From Mycolicibacterium doricum (lineage in GTDB: Bacteria > Actinomycetota > Actinomycetes > Mycobacteriales > Mycobacteriaceae), in the NCBI RefSeq assembly GCF_010728155.1, contig NZ_AP022605.1, positions 1,488,001 through 1,552,000 of the forward strand: DNA of 64,000 nt. The letters run 5' to 3'. Below are positions 47,217-57,704 of this stretch, piece by piece; within the stretch, counting starts at the first letter, position 1; each line of letters starts with the position of its first letter. The position numbers were made by a program, and so were the translations under genes. Below the pieces are notes generated by a model that was given only the letters and a program-made list of their open reading frames with translations, was not told the DNA's origin and made no database searches.

Positions 47217-49214
47217 GTGTCCAAGCTTTCTACCGCGACGCGGCGACTGGTGCTCGGGCGGCCGTTCCGCACCGACCGGCTTTCCCACACGCTGTTGCCC
47301 AAACGGGTCGCGCTACCGGTGTTCGCCTCGGACGCCATGTCATCGGTGGCGTACGCACCGGAGGAAATCTTCCTGGTGCTGTCGGTGGCCGGCTTGGCTT
47401 CATATGCCATGGCGCCGTGGATCGGCCTCGCAGTGGCCGGTGTCATGCTGATCGTGATCGCCAGTTACCGGCAGAACGTGCACGCATACCCTTCCGGCGG
47501 AGGCGATTACGAGGTGGTGACCACCAACCTCGGGACGACCGCCGGCCTCACGGTGGCGAGCGCGCTACTGGTCGACTATGTCCTCACAGTCGCCGTCTCG
47601 ATGGCCTCGGCAATGTCCAACATCGGGTCGGCGATCCCGTTCGTCGCCGAGCACAAGGTGCTGTTCGCCGTCGTTGCCATCGTGCTGTTGGCGGCGGCCA
47701 ATCTACGGGGCATTCGCGAGTCCGGCACCGCGTTCGCGATCCCGACATACCTGTTCATGCTCGGGATGTTCGTCATGCTCGGTTGGGGGCTGTTCCAGAT
47801 CTACGTTCTGGGGGAGCCGCTGAGGGCGGAGTCGGCCGGCTTCGAGCTGCACGCCGAACACGACGACATCCTCGGATTCGCGCTGATCTTCCTCGTTGCC
47901 CGGGCCTTCTCCTCGGGTTGCGCCGCGCTGACCGGCGTCGAAGCGATCAGCAACGGCGTCCCGGCATTCCGTAAGCCGAAGAGCCGTAACGCCGCGACGA
48001 CGCTGGCGTTGCTCGGTGTGATCGCCATCACTCTTTTCATGGGGATCGTCGTGCTGGCCCAGGCGACCGGCGCCAAGGTGGCCGAGCAGCCGGCTGAACA
48101 GCTGGGCGGGGCCCCGGAGGGGTACCAGCAGAAGACGCTCATCACCCAGCTCGCCGATGCGGTCTTCCACGGATCGTCCGTCGGCGTGCTGCTGATCGCG
48201 GGCGTGACCGCGCTTATCCTCGTGCTGGCCGCCAACACGGCCTTCAACGGTTTCCCGGTTCTCGGCTCGATCCTGGCCCAGGACCGCTTCTTGCCGCGGC
48301 AGCTGCACACGCGCGGCGATCGCCTTGCCTTCTCGAACGGCATTCTGATGCTGGCTTTCGCCGCCATCGCCTTCATCGTGGCCTTCCGCGCCGAAGTCAC
48401 CGCCCTGATCCAGCTCTACATCGTCGGGGTGTTCGTCTCGTTCACGCTCAGCCAGATCGGCATGGTGCGGCACTGGACGAGGCTGCTGCGCACCGAGACC
48501 GACGCGGCGGTGCGTCACCAGATGATGCGCTCGCGGGTCATCAACGCCGTCGGCCTGACGTGCACCGGGACGGTCCTGGTCATCGTGGTGGCGACGAAGT
48601 TCGTTGCGGGCGCCTGGATTGCGATCCTGGCGATGGGCAGTTTGTTCATCGTCATGAACTCGATCCGCAAGCACTACGACACGGTGTCGCGCGAACTCGA
48701 ACAGCAGGAGGCCGACCAGGGCCAGGACATCGTGCTGCCGAGCCGTAACCACGCGATCGTGCTGGTGTCCAAGCTGCACCTGCCGACGTTGCGGGCGTTG
48801 GCGTATGCGCGTGCCACCCGCCCCGACGTGCTCGAGGCCATCACCGTGAGCGTCGACGACGCCGAGACCCGCGCGCTGGTGCGCCAGTGGGAGGACAGCG
48901 ACGTCACCGTGCCGCTGAAGGTGATCGCCTCGCCCTACCGCGAGATCACCCGCCCGGTTCTCGATTACGTCAAGCGGGTGACCAAGGAATCGCCGCGTAC
49001 GGTCGTCACCGTGTTCATCCCCGAGTACGTCGTCGGACACTGGTGGGAACAGCTATTGCACAACCAGAGTGCGTTGCGGCTCAAGGGCAGGCTGCTGTTC
49101 ATGCCCAATGTGATGGTGACCTCGGTTCCGTGGCAGCTGAACTCGTCCGAACGGCTCAAGACCCTGCAGCCGCAGTCCGCGCCGGGAGATGCCCGAAGGG
49201 GATTCTTGGAGTGA
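47217..49214 (+). CDS. APC-superfamily transporter, KimA-like, likely potassium importer (Rv2690c-like)
   Basis: The 665-aa protein has about twelve membrane helices followed by a cytoplasmic domain (about 475-665). The motif SDAMSSVAYAPEEIFLVL near residue 40 and SGGGDYEVV near 92 are shared with KimA (YdaO), an APC-family potassium importer of Bacillus. The C-terminal part (HAIVLVSKLHLPTLRALAYA ... ITVSVDDAETRALVRQWED) resembles a universal-stress-type domain that in KimA senses c-di-AMP. Potassium as substrate is inferred from this and from the divergent ceoBC genes. Annotations usually say amino-acid permease. Confidence 0.85.
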   Translation: MSKLSTATRRLVLGRPFRTDRLSHTLLPKRVALPVFASDAMSSVAYAPEEIFLVLSVAGLASYAMAPWIGLAVAGVMLIVIASYRQNVHAYPSGGGDYEVVTTNLGTTAGLTVASALLVDYVLTVAVSMASAMSNIGSAIPFVAEHKVLFAVVAIVLLAAANLRGIRESGTAFAIPTYLFMLGMFVMLGWGLFQIYVLGEPLRAESAGFELHAEHDDILGFALIFLVARAFSSGCAALTGVEAISNGVPAFRKPKSRNAATTLALLGVIAITLFMGIVVLAQATGAKVAEQPAEQLGGAPEGYQQKTLITQLADAVFHGSSVGVLLIAGVTALILVLAANTAFNGFPVLGSILAQDRFLPRQLHTRGDRLAFSNGILMLAFAAIAFIVAFRAEVTALIQLYIVGVFVSFTLSQIGMVRHWTRLLRTETDAAVRHQMMRSRVINAVGLTCTGTVLVIVVATKFVAGAWIAILAMGSLFIVMNSIRKHYDTVSRELEQQEADQGQDIVLPSRNHAIVLVSKLHLPTLRALAYARATRPDVLEAITVSVDDAETRALVRQWEDSDVTVPLKVIASPYREITRPVLDYVKRVTKESPRTVVTVFIPEYVVGHWWEQLLHNQSALRLKGRLLFMPNVMVTSVPWQLNSSERLKTLQPQSAPGDARRGFLE

Positions 49215-50428
49215 GCGGATCCGACGGCGCTCCACAGGAGCTCCTCCTCGAGGCCGGTCCGCCGGCCAACGGCGGCAGCTGCGTCGCGCGCCACGACGGC
49301 AGGGTCGTGTTCGTCCGGCATGCGCTGCCGGGGGAGACCGTGCGGGTCCGCGTGCAGAGCGACCGCGGGTCCTACTGGCACGCCGACGTCACTGAGGTGA
49401 TCGAACCCTCACCCGACCGGATCCCGTCGCTGTGCCCGATCGCCGGTGTCGACGGGGCCGGATGCTGCGACCTGGCATTCGTCACGCCGGAGGGCGCACG
49501 AAGACTCAAGGGCGCGGTGGTGGCCAACCAACTCGCCCGGTTGGGTGGATACCAGTGGTGTGACGAGGACCGGGCCAGTGCGGAGGCGATCGGCGACGGT
49601 GCCGCGACGCAGTGGCGCACCAGGGTCCGGCTGGACACCGGCCCCGACGGCGAACCCGGATTTCACCGCTATCACAGTGAGGATCTGGTCACCGATCTAC
49701 GGTGCGCCCAGTTGCCGCCCGAACTGATCGACGGCGTTCACCTGCTGCGGTTCCCGCCCGGCGCGCATGTGCACGTCGCGGTCGACGACGACGGTGACCG
49801 CCACATCGTGCAGAGCGGACCGCGCTCGGGCCGCGGCCGGCCGACGACGACGGTGGTGTCCGGCAGCTACGAGGCCATCCAGCGTGTCGGCGGACGGGTG
49901 TGGCGGGTGCCGGTGACCGCGTTCTGGCAGGCTCACCGCGCCGCCGCGCGCCGCTACAGCGAGTTCGTCGCGCAGTGGGCGGCACTGCGTCCCGGCCAGA
50001 CGGCGTGGGATCTTTACGGCGGCGCAGGGGTTTTTGCGGCGGCGCTGGCGGACCAGGTCGGGGACCACGGCCGGGTCCTGACGGTGGACACCTCCCGGAC
50101 CGCGGGCCGGTCGGCGCGCGCCGCACTGGCCGACCTGCCGCAGGTGGCCGTGGTCACCGATTCGGTGCGCCGGGCCCTGTCTGCGGAGAGGGACGCCGCC
50201 GACCTGGCGGTGCTCGATCCGCCGCGCGCCGGCGCAGGGCGCGAGATCATCGACGCGATCAGCGCCGCCGGGGTGCCGCGCATCATCCACATCGGGTGCG
50301 AGGCAGGTTCATTCGCCCGCGATGTCGGGTTGTACCTGCGCGCCGGCTACGCGGTCGCACAGGTGCGGGTCTTCGACTCGTTCCCCCTCACCCATCACGT
50401 CGAATGCGTGGCCGTGCTGACCCGGTGA
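49211..50428 (+). CDS. TrmA/RumA-type RNA (uracil-5-)-methyltransferase (Rv2689c-like)
   Basis: The 405-aa SAM enzyme has an N-terminal TRAM-like domain (about 10-65, VVFVRHALPGETVRVRV). A possible Fe-S-type cysteine group follows in SLCPIAGVDGAGCCDLAF. The methylase core has DLYGGAGVFAAAL, VLDPPRAGAGREIID and the catalytic-type cysteine in HIGCEAGSFARDV. Whether it modifies tRNA or rRNA cannot be told. The GTG start overlaps the stop of the transporter gene (GTGA). Confidence 0.9.
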   Translation: MSGSDGAPQELLLEAGPPANGGSCVARHDGRVVFVRHALPGETVRVRVQSDRGSYWHADVTEVIEPSPDRIPSLCPIAGVDGAGCCDLAFVTPEGARRLKGAVVANQLARLGGYQWCDEDRASAEAIGDGAATQWRTRVRLDTGPDGEPGFHRYHSEDLVTDLRCAQLPPELIDGVHLLRFPPGAHVHVAVDDDGDRHIVQSGPRSGRGRPTTTVVSGSYEAIQRVGGRVWRVPVTAFWQAHRAAARRYSEFVAQWAALRPGQTAWDLYGGAGVFAAALADQVGDHGRVLTVDTSRTAGRSARAALADLPQVAVVTDSVRRALSAERDAADLAVLDPPRAGAGREIIDAISAAGVPRIIHIGCEAGSFARDVGLYLRAGYAVAQVRVFDSFPLTHHVECVAVLTR

Positions 50429-50736
50429 ACACTGTTCGCCAGGCATGGCGACCGCTGTGCCCCGCGAGCGGTCGAGGACGGAGGGCTTTCGTCCAAGCAG
50501 GAACGCGTTGCGTGAGCTCTACAACGTTTTTTGTCGTTAACCCCCCCATTAACCCCCCTACGCTCACGTGCCTCGCAGATACAGCGGCGGAACTCCGCCC
50601 CATGAACGGATCCGGGTGTTGACCCGCAGTGCCCCGCGGCCGCAGAGCCGATAGGGTTGGATCTCGGTGCGCCGGGAAGTCTGGTCGGTCAGGGTGGCAA
50701 CCCTGTGCTGATGCCGGCCGACCCAAAAGGACTTCC
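50429..50736. other. 308-nt intergenic region upstream of nhaA
   Basis: No gene was seen. It holds a C-run hairpin candidate at 50536-50553 and, nearer nhaA, a small inverted repeat AGGGT-GGCA-ACCCT (about 50693-50706). Either could belong to a transcribed leader. Confidence 0.35.
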
Positions 50737-52056
50737 GTGACACTTTTCCGCCGCGCCCGCCGCGACCTGTTGGAGCGGGGCTCATGGGCAGAGTCCCGCC
50801 GGATCGCCGAGATTCTGCAGAAGGAAACCGTGGGCGGGGCCGTGCTGTTGGCCGCGGCGACCGTGGCGCTGGTGTGGGCGAACTCACCCTGGTCGGCCGC
50901 CTATTTCTCGCTGCGTGATCTGTCCGTCGGCGGTGAACCGTTCGGACTCCACCTGCAGCTGACGCTGGGCACCTGGGTTGCCGACGGAATGCTGGCGATC
51001 TTCTTCTTCGTGGTGGGGCTCGAACTCAAACGCGAATTCGTCGCCGGCGATCTGCGTGAACCCGCTCGGGCCGCGCTGCCGATCGCCGCCGCGGTCGGGG
51101 GGATGGTGGTGCCCGCGCTGATCTTCGTGGCGTTCACTTTCGAGGCAGGCGAGGGTGCGGTCAAGGGCTGGGCCATCCCCACGGCCACCGACATCGCGTT
51201 CGCCGTCGCGGTCCTGGCGGTGATCTCGACGCATCTGCCCACCGCTCTGCGGACCTTCCTGCTGACGCTGGCCGTCGTCGACGATCTGCTCGCGGTGACC
51301 GTCATCGCGGTGTTCTACACCCAGGAGATTTACCTGGGAGCCCTCGGGCTGGCGCTGATCCCGCTGCTGCTTTTCGCGATCTGCGTACAGCGCCGGATCC
51401 GGTCCTGGTGGCTGCTGATCCCACTCGCCCTCGCCACCTGGGTGTTGGTGCACGAATCCGGTGTGCACGCCACCGTCGCCGGTGTGCTGCTCGGCTTCAC
51501 GGTCCCGGTGGTCCGCAGCGCTGCCGCCGGGGGACCCGGCGCCGGGCCGGGCCTGGCCGAACACTTCGAACACCGTGTGCGCCCGATCTCGGCCGGGGTG
51601 GCGGTGCCGCTGTTTGCGTTCTTCGCCGCAGGTGTGTCGATCGGGGGCCTCGACGGCTTCGCCAGAGCGATGTCCGACCCCATCGCGCTGGGCATCGTGG
51701 TCGGCCTGGTGGTCGGCAAACCCGTCGGGATCTACCTCACCACCCGGGTCCTGGCTGCGGTGACCCGGGCGAACCTGGACGAGGCGCTGCGGTGGATAGA
51801 CGTGTTCGGCGTGGCGATGCTGGCCGGTATCGGTTTCACGGTGTCGCTGCTCATCGGCGACCTGGCCTACGGACTGGCGTCCGATCGTGACGATTTTGTG
51901 AAGGTCGGGGTGCTCACGGGATCGGTGGTCGCGGCGTTGCTCGCCGCCGTGCTGTTGAGACTCCGCAACCGTCACTACCGGGCAGTTTGCGAGCAGGAGA
52001 CCGTCGATACGGACCGTGACGGAGTACCCGACGTGTATCAGTCTCGGCGCGACTGA
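50737..52056 (+). CDS. nhaA: Na+/H+ antiporter NhaA
   Basis: The 439-aa antiporter has twelve helices. The ion-binding acids are visible as a pair in [15 protein letters not shown], with the partner in [18 protein letters not shown] histidine-containing stretch ([17 protein letters not shown]) and [15 protein letters not shown] follow. It expels sodium in exchange for protons. GTG 50737 follows AAAAGGACTTCC. M. tuberculosis has other genes at this place, so it is an accessory gain or a retained ancestral gene. Confidence 0.94.
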   Translation: MTLFRRARRDLLERGSWAESRRIAEILQKETVGGAVLLAAATVALVWANSPWSAAYFSLRDLSVGGEPFGLHLQLTLGTWVADGMLAIFFFVVGLELKREFVAGDLREPARAALPIAAAVGGMVVPALIFVAFTFEAGEGAVKGWAIPTATDIAFAVAVLAVISTHLPTALRTFLLTLAVVDDLLAVTVIAVFYTQEIYLGALGLALIPLLLFAICVQRRIRSWWLLIPLALATWVLVHESGVHATVAGVLLGFTVPVVRSAAAGGPGAGPGLAEHFEHRVRPISAGVAVPLFAFFAAGVSIGGLDGFARAMSDPIALGIVVGLVVGKPVGIYLTTRVLAAVTRANLDEALRWIDVFGVAMLAGIGFTVSLLIGDLAYGLASDRDDFVKVGVLTGSVVAALLAAVLLRLRNRHYRAVCEQETVDTDRDGVPDVYQSRRD

Positions 52057-52072
52057 GCCCCGGGGTGGTGCG

Positions 52073-52078
52073 TAGACT
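52073..52078 (+). promoter_or_regulatory. putative -10 element of leaderless dxs
   Basis: TAGACT is followed by 6 nt and the ATG at 52085. Confidence 0.5.
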
Positions 52079-52084
52079 GACGGA

Positions 52085-53998
52085 ATGCTTGAACAGATCC
52101 GCGGTCCCGCCGATCTGCAGCACCTTTCGCAGTCACAACTGAGCGGATTGGCCGGGGAGATCCGCCAGTTCCTCATCCACAAGGTCGCTGCCACCGGCGG
52201 GCATCTTGGCCCGAACCTCGGCGTGGTGGAGTTGACGCTCGCCCTGCACCGGGTCTTCGACTCACCGCACGATCCGCTCATCTTCGACACGGGCCACCAG
52301 GCGTATGTGCACAAGATGCTCACCGGGCGTTCCCGCGAGTTCCACTCGCTGCGGAAGAAGGGCGGCCTCTCGGGCTATCCGTCGCGCAGCGAGAGCGAGC
52401 ACGACTGGGTGGAGTCGAGCCACGCCAGCGCCGCGCTGTCCTATGCCGACGGTCTGGCCAAGGCCTTCGAGCTGACCGGGCACCGCAACCGCCACGTGGT
52501 CGCCGTCGTCGGCGACGGCGCTCTGACCGGCGGCATGTGCTGGGAGGCGCTGAACAACATCGCGGCCGCGCGCCGCCCCGTGGTGATCGTCGTCAACGAC
52601 AACGGACGCAGCTACGCGGCCACCATCGGCGGGTTCGCCGACCACCTGGCCGCCCTGCGGCTGCAGCCCGGATACGAGCGGGTGCTCGAGGAGGGCCGCA
52701 GGGCCGTCCGCGGGCTGCCGGTGATCGGCGAGTTCTGCTACCAGTGCATGCACAGCGTCAAGGCCGGCATCAAGGACGCGCTGTCACCCCAGGTGATGTT
52801 CACCGACCTCGGCCTGAAGTACGTCGGCCCCATCGACGGCCACGACCAGCACGCCGTCGAGTCGGCGCTGCGCCACGCCCGCGGCTTCAACGCCCCGGTC
52901 ATCGTGCATGTCGTCACCCGAAAGGGCATGGGTTACGCCCCCGCCGAGAACGACGAGGCCGAACAGATGCACTCCTGCGGCGTCATCGACGTCGCGACCG
53001 GACGCGCCACCAAAGTCTCGGCGCCCGGGTGGACGTCGTCGTTCTCCGAGGCGCTCATCGACTACGGCACCAAGCGCCGCGACGTCGTCGCGATCACCGC
53101 TGCCATGCCCGGCCCCACCGGGCTCAGTGCATTCCGCGACCGGTTCCCGGATCGGTTCTTCGACGTGGGTATCGCCGAACAGCACGCGATGACGTCCGCG
53201 GCGGGGCTGGCAATGGGTGGCCTGCACCCCGTGGTGGCCATCTACTCGACGTTCCTCAACCGTGCTTTCGATCAGCTGATGATGGACGTCGCGCTGCACA
53301 AGCTGCCGGTCACGCTGGTCCTCGACCGCTCCGGTGTCACGGGTCCGGACGGCGCCAGCCACAACGGCATGTGGGATCTCTCGGTGCTGGGCATCGTGCC
53401 GGGGATACGAGTCGCCGCGCCCCGCGACGGCGCGCGGTTGCGTGAGGAGCTCGGCGAGGCGCTCGACGTCAACGACGGCCCTACCGCAATCCGTTTTCCC
53501 AAAGGCGACGTCGGCGAGGACATTCCGGCAGTGCACCGGTACCGCGGGGTCGACGTGCTGGCGGAGCCGGCTGACGGCCTATCCGAGGATGTCCTGCTCG
53601 TGGCGGTCGGTCCGTTCGCGTCGATGACGCTTACGGTCGCCGAACGCCTGCGCAAGCAGGGCATCGGTGTCACCGTCGTCGACCCGCGCTGGGTGCTCCC
53701 GGTGCCCCGCGTGCTCACCGAGTTGGCCGCCGCGCACAAGCTCGTGGTCACCGTCGAGGACAACGGCCTGCACGGTGGGATCGGCTCGTCGGTGTCGGCG
53801 CTGCTGCGTCACGCCGAGGTCGACGTACCGTGCCGTGATCTCGGCCTGCCGCAGCAGTTCTACGACCACGCCTCGCGGGGGGAGGTGCTGGCCGACGTGG
53901 GTCTGACCGACCGCAACATCGCCCGGCAGATCACCGGCTGGGTGGCCGCCCTCGGTGCGACGCCGGTCGACGCCGAGGTCAGCGAGCGACTGGACTGA
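52085..53998 (+). CDS. dxs: 1-deoxy-D-xylulose-5-phosphate synthase Dxs
   Basis: The 637-aa thiamine-diphosphate enzyme makes DXP from pyruvate and glyceraldehyde-3-phosphate, the first step of the MEP isoprenoid pathway. The diphosphate-binding motif is [17 protein letters not shown] (about 141-157). The central transketolase domain has [21 protein letters not shown] with the catalytic glutamate, and the C-terminal domain starts near 505. The ATG has a -10-like element 6 nt upstream. Its 3' end overlaps the convergent PhoD gene by 20 nt. Confidence 0.97.
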   Translation: MLEQIRGPADLQHLSQSQLSGLAGEIRQFLIHKVAATGGHLGPNLGVVELTLALHRVFDSPHDPLIFDTGHQAYVHKMLTGRSREFHSLRKKGGLSGYPSRSESEHDWVESSHASAALSYADGLAKAFELTGHRNRHVVAVVGDGALTGGMCWEALNNIAAARRPVVIVVNDNGRSYAATIGGFADHLAALRLQPGYERVLEEGRRAVRGLPVIGEFCYQCMHSVKAGIKDALSPQVMFTDLGLKYVGPIDGHDQHAVESALRHARGFNAPVIVHVVTRKGMGYAPAENDEAEQMHSCGVIDVATGRATKVSAPGWTSSFSEALIDYGTKRRDVVAITAAMPGPTGLSAFRDRFPDRFFDVGIAEQHAMTSAAGLAMGGLHPVVAIYSTFLNRAFDQLMMDVALHKLPVTLVLDRSGVTGPDGASHNGMWDLSVLGIVPGIRVAAPRDGARLREELGEALDVNDGPTAIRFPKGDVGEDIPAVHRYRGVDVLAEPADGLSEDVLLVAVGPFASMTLTVAERLRKQGIGVTVVDPRWVLPVPRVLTELAAAHKLVVTVEDNGLHGGIGSSVSALLRHAEVDVPCRDLGLPQQFYDHASRGEVLADVGLTDRNIARQITGWVAALGATPVDAEVSERLD

Positions 53999-55688
53999 CG
54001 GCCGGTGTGCGCCCACCAAGCGGGAGCCTGGCGACTTCCCGGAGTTCGGTCGAGGGGTCGGGCTGTTCGAACCGCATTTCGGCCTGACGGCCCGACAGCA
54101 TCAGCGTGGCAATGGTGTTCCCGAACACCGGTCCAGCGGTGTTGGTCCAGCTGACGGTCAGCTCTGGGGACCCGTGCCGCCGGGCCCAGCGCCGCATGAT
54201 GGGAGCGAGCCGCCGCGACCAGCCGAGCTTGAACACCGGCTTCACATACGAGGGCACATAGTTGTGCACTGGTGAACATACCAACTGGTGCACGGTGGCC
54301 GTCTCGTCGGTGATGCCTGTCATGGTGGCTTTCGCCGCGTAGCTGTGGTGCACGTCGCCGGAGAGCACGGTGATCGTCGCCGGACCGCCCGGATGCGTCG
54401 CGGCCCGGCGGATCATCGTGGTCAATCGCAGGAACGACTTAACGAACGCCGGCCAGTGCTCCAGATCCGCTACCTGACGGACCTTTTCGGCGGGGACGCC
54501 GCGCCACCCCGGTCGGTCGGCGGAGATCTCGTTGACGGTCTGGAGATCGGACAGCGCGGGCGGCATCAACCACGGCACCGAGGATCCCAGCACCAGGTGG
54601 TCGACCTGGTCGAGGCCGTCGGCCGCCTGCTCCTCGAGCCAGGCGAACTCGCGTTCACCGATCATCATCCGTTCGCGGGAGGCCAGGATGCGGCCGTTGC
54701 GCGTGTCCATCATGATGAAACGGTTGCGCCCGAGATCCCACCGGTAGCTGAACCGCACCCCCTTGTTGGTGTCCACTTCGGCGTCCGCGCGGTCGGCCAG
54801 CTCCACCAGGACCGGCCACACGTCGCCGTCGACGGCACGCATTTTCTGGTAGTCCTCGTCGGCCGCCAGCTCGTCGGGGCTCAGGTTGCCGATGTGCTGG
54901 TACACCCAGTAGGACGCCAGCCCGGCCCGGATGCGGTCACGCCACCACGGTTGGGCGTCCATCTCGGCGCGCCAGGCCGCCGAGGTGTTCCAGTCGTCGC
55001 GGATGTCGTGATCGTCGAAGATCATCGCGGTGGGAACCGTGGACATGATCCAGCGGATCTCCGGGTCCGACCACGAATGCCGGTAGAGGCCCTCGTATTC
55101 GCCGAAGCTGACCACCTCGTCCGGCGGCCGCTGGCCGTGTTTGGCCCGCCACCGGCGCCTCCCCGTCAGATGCCGACGGGCCTCCGGGGTCAGTTCGTCG
55201 GCGTAGACCTGATCACCAAGCAGGATCAGCAGATTCGGCCACTCACTGACGGGGAGCCGAGCCATCCGGTCCGCATAACGGTCCAGCGCATCCGCGCCGA
55301 GTTTCTCGTCGACCTCCTCGACACCGGTCTTGGGGTAGCGGCAGGAGCCGAACACCGCACGCAACCGCTCGGTGCTCACCGGTCCGCGAGTGCGAATCAC
55401 GCTGGCCGGGAAAGGGCTGTCCGGCAGCGGCCACACCAGTTCGCCGTCGATGTGCACCTGGTACTCGGTCGACGAATCCGGTGCGAGTCCGGTGACGGTG
55501 ACCAGCGCATAGTGGTGGTCTTTCACTTGGAAAGTTCTTGAGCTGCAGCCCAGTACGGCCACCGTCGCGGGACAGTCGGTCTGCACCCACAGCACGGCGG
55601 TGGTCTCGCCGACGTGCCGCAGAGCGGGTCCGAGCAACAGCTCCCTGGTCTTGTCGGGGGAGTTGGCCGGCGTTTCAGTGGCACTCAC
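53979..55688 (-). CDS. PhoD-like metallophosphatase
   Basis: The 569-aa protein has an N-terminal fibronectin-like domain (about 15-115) and the PhoD metallophosphatase core. Metal motifs seen are FGSCRYP (about 132), [24 protein letters not shown] and LSGDVHHSY. PhoD enzymes hydrolyse phosphodiesters and monoesters with Fe/Ca centres and are usually exported, but no signal peptide or Tat motif is present at this start, so it may act in the cytoplasm. It follows rnd by 43 nt on the same strand. Confidence 0.87.
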   Translation of the reverse strand: MSATETPANSPDKTRELLLGPALRHVGETTAVLWVQTDCPATVAVLGCSSRTFQVKDHHYALVTVTGLAPDSSTEYQVHIDGELVWPLPDSPFPASVIRTRGPVSTERLRAVFGSCRYPKTGVEEVDEKLGADALDRYADRMARLPVSEWPNLLILLGDQVYADELTPEARRHLTGRRRWRAKHGQRPPDEVVSFGEYEGLYRHSWSDPEIRWIMSTVPTAMIFDDHDIRDDWNTSAAWRAEMDAQPWWRDRIRAGLASYWVYQHIGNLSPDELAADEDYQKMRAVDGDVWPVLVELADRADAEVDTNKGVRFSYRWDLGRNRFIMMDTRNGRILASRERMMIGEREFAWLEEQAADGLDQVDHLVLGSSVPWLMPPALSDLQTVNEISADRPGWRGVPAEKVRQVADLEHWPAFVKSFLRLTTMIRRAATHPGGPATITVLSGDVHHSYAAKATMTGITDETATVHQLVCSPVHNYVPSYVKPVFKLGWSRRLAPIMRRWARRHGSPELTVSWTNTAGPVFGNTIATLMLSGRQAEMRFEQPDPSTELREVARLPLGGRTPAVSPVAR

Positions 55689-55731
55689 CCCTCGGCCGTT
55701 CCCTCTTCGTCAATCACTCAAACGGGGCGCG

Positions 55732-57009
55732 TCACTCGGCGGCGTTGGCGGCGAGCGCCGCAGTCAGCACCGGCACCACCAGGTCGCGTTGCCACGGGCG
55801 CACCGCGGCCGCCACCAGGAACTCCTCGACCGCGGCGGCGATGTCGGTGACCGGCTTCCAGTCCCAGCACAGCCGGCGTACCACATCCGGGGTGACGAGG
55901 TTCTCCGACGGCACGGAAACCCGCTCCGACAACGCGGAGAGACCAGCGCGGGCGGCTTCCAGGCGCGCCGCCGCCTCGGGTTTGCGGCGCGCCCACCGTG
56001 ATGGCGGGGGCGGACCGTTCATCGGCTCGGCCGAGTCGGGCAGATCCGTGGTGTGGCGCGCCCGGTCGAGCGCGTCGAGCCATACCTGCGCGCTGCGGCG
56101 TTGCCGGGCGCCGCCGAACACCGGTAGCGCGGTGAGCTTCTCGACGCTGTCGGGATCGGCGGTGGCAGCGTTGATGATCGCGGTGTCGGGCAGGATGCGC
56201 CCCGGCGCTATGTCGCGTCTGCGGGCGATGTGGTCGCGCGTGGTCCACAACTCGCGCACCGCTGCCAGCGCCTGGGGGCTGCGCACCTTGTGGATACCGG
56301 AGGTCCGGCGCCACCGGTCGCGGCGGGTCGGCGCCGCTTCGTAGGTTCGCAGATGTTCGAATTCCTGCATGGCCCAGTCGGTCTTGCCTTGGTCGTCCAG
56401 TACCGCGGCGACCGCGTCACGGAGTTCGAGCAGCACTTCGACGTCCAGCGCGGCATAGTTGAGCCACTCGTCGGGGAGCGGGCGCTTGGACCAGTCGGCG
56501 GCGCCGTGGCCCTTCATCAGCTGCAGCCCGAGCAGGTCGGAGACCATCGTCGCCAGGTTCACCCGGGCAAAGCCGGCCAGTCGTCCGGCGAGTTCGGTGT
56601 CGTAGAGCTTCGGCGGCCGCATGCCAAGTTCGGCCAGGCACGGCAGATCCTGGTCGGCGGCGTGCAGCACCCATTCGCCGCTGTCGAGGACATCGGCCAC
56701 CGGGGCCATCACCATGGTCGGGTCCTCGCCGTGGTTGACCGGATCGATCAGCACCGTGCCCGCGCCTTCGCGCCGGATCTGCACGAGATAGGCGCGGTTG
56801 GAGTACCGGAACCCCGACGCACGCTCGGCGTCGATGGCGAACGGGCCGTGACCCCCGGCGAGCAGTTCGGCCGCGGCGAGAATCTCGTCAGTTGTCACCG
56901 CAAGGCCGGGCACCCCGTCGGCCGGAGCGAGCAGCGGGATGGCCGCCGCAGCTGTGCTTGCGTCTTGCGGATCGGGACCCTCGAGGTCCGGGTTCGGCGT
57001 CTCGCTCAT
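55732..57009 (-). CDS. rnd: ribonuclease D (Rnd)
   Basis: The 425-aa 3'-5' exoribonuclease matures tRNAs and small RNAs. The DEDD motifs are FAIDAERASGFRYSNRAYLV (Exo I, with D and E), LHAADQDLPCLAELG (Exo II) and LNYAALDVEVLLELRD (Exo III). An HRDC domain follows (about 235-315, IHKVRSPQALAAVRELWTTR), then a second HRDC-like part. ATG 57009 is 1 nt after the stop of the DUF3000 gene, so the two are coupled. Confidence 0.93.
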   Translation of the reverse strand: MSETPNPDLEGPDPQDASTAAAAIPLLAPADGVPGLAVTTDEILAAAELLAGGHGPFAIDAERASGFRYSNRAYLVQIRREGAGTVLIDPVNHGEDPTMVMAPVADVLDSGEWVLHAADQDLPCLAELGMRPPKLYDTELAGRLAGFARVNLATMVSDLLGLQLMKGHGAADWSKRPLPDEWLNYAALDVEVLLELRDAVAAVLDDQGKTDWAMQEFEHLRTYEAAPTRRDRWRRTSGIHKVRSPQALAAVRELWTTRDHIARRRDIAPGRILPDTAIINAATADPDSVEKLTALPVFGGARQRRSAQVWLDALDRARHTTDLPDSAEPMNGPPPPSRWARRKPEAAARLEAARAGLSALSERVSVPSENLVTPDVVRRLCWDWKPVTDIAAAVEEFLVAAAVRPWQRDLVVPVLTAALAANAAE

Positions 57010-57010
57010 C

Positions 57011-57592
57011 TCACGCGCGGGTGCGTGAGCTGAGGTCGGTCACCCCGGTGGGCGGCAGCCCCGCGGCGTGCTCCAGCACTTCGCAGAAGGCCTCCACGTG
57101 CGGACCCAGTTCCAGTGTGGTGGCGGTCCACGACGCCCGCATTTCCAGCTGATGCGCGCGCGGAGGACCGGAGATGTCGCCGTACCGCACCGACGTGGTT
57201 GCGGTGACCGTCCCGCCCAGTGCGGTGGCCTGCTCAGACCTGGAGTCCAGCGCCTCGACCAGCCAACTCCACGCCACCTCCGGCAACAGCGGGTCCACCG
57301 CCTCGCTGGAGTCGAGGTCGGCCTGGATGTAGGCCACCAATCGCATGGTGCCGTCCCAGGCCTCGGCGCCCTCTGGGTCGTGCAGCAGGATCAACCGGCC
57401 GAAGGCATCGCCTTCGGAACGTTCGGGCACGATCGCGGTCTCGGGATGCCGGATCTCCGCGCCGAGTGCGTAGCTGTAGGGCGCCAGCCGCTGCGGCGGG
57501 CGGATCGGGCCGAGTTCGATCTCCGGCCGTACGGTGGTGGCATTCATCGCCGCCACCGCAGCACGGAACTGGGCCGGTTCGGCGGTGGTCAC
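57011..57592 (-). CDS. DUF3000 family protein (Rv2680-like)
   Basis: The 193-aa protein begins (GTG) [17 protein letters not shown], with [32 protein letters not shown] and [12 protein letters not shown], the usual DUF3000 sequence blocks. It is a soluble actinobacterial protein of unknown function always found beside rnd and hemE. GTG 57592 is chosen because the upstream valine codon is GTC and earlier ATGs would overlap the hemE start region. Confidence 0.88.
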   Translation of the reverse strand: MTTAEPAQFRAAVAAMNATTVRPEIELGPIRPPQRLAPYSYALGAEIRHPETAIVPERSEGDAFGRLILLHDPEGAEAWDGTMRLVAYIQADLDSSEAVDPLLPEVAWSWLVEALDSRSEQATALGGTVTATTSVRYGDISGPPRAHQLEMRASWTATTLELGPHVEAFCEVLEHAAGLPPTGVTDLSSRTRA

Positions 57593-57704
57593 GCGGGTGA
57601 CGCTAGACCATCCGGCCACACGTGCGCGCAGGCGCGCCGAACCGACCCCCGATGGTGATCCGGCCATCCGCGGACGGTTGCCGGTCGTGGCAGCATTGGG
57701 GGCG

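Noticed and set aside
47703..49040. Long minus-strand open frame opposite the KimA-like transporter
   Set aside because: The translation is Arg/His/Asp-rich without secondary-structure pattern; the plus strand encodes an evident membrane protein.
50693..50706. Inverted repeat before nhaA as a terminator or riboswitch
   Set aside because: The stem is 5 bp without a T-tract or a recognised riboswitch consensus.
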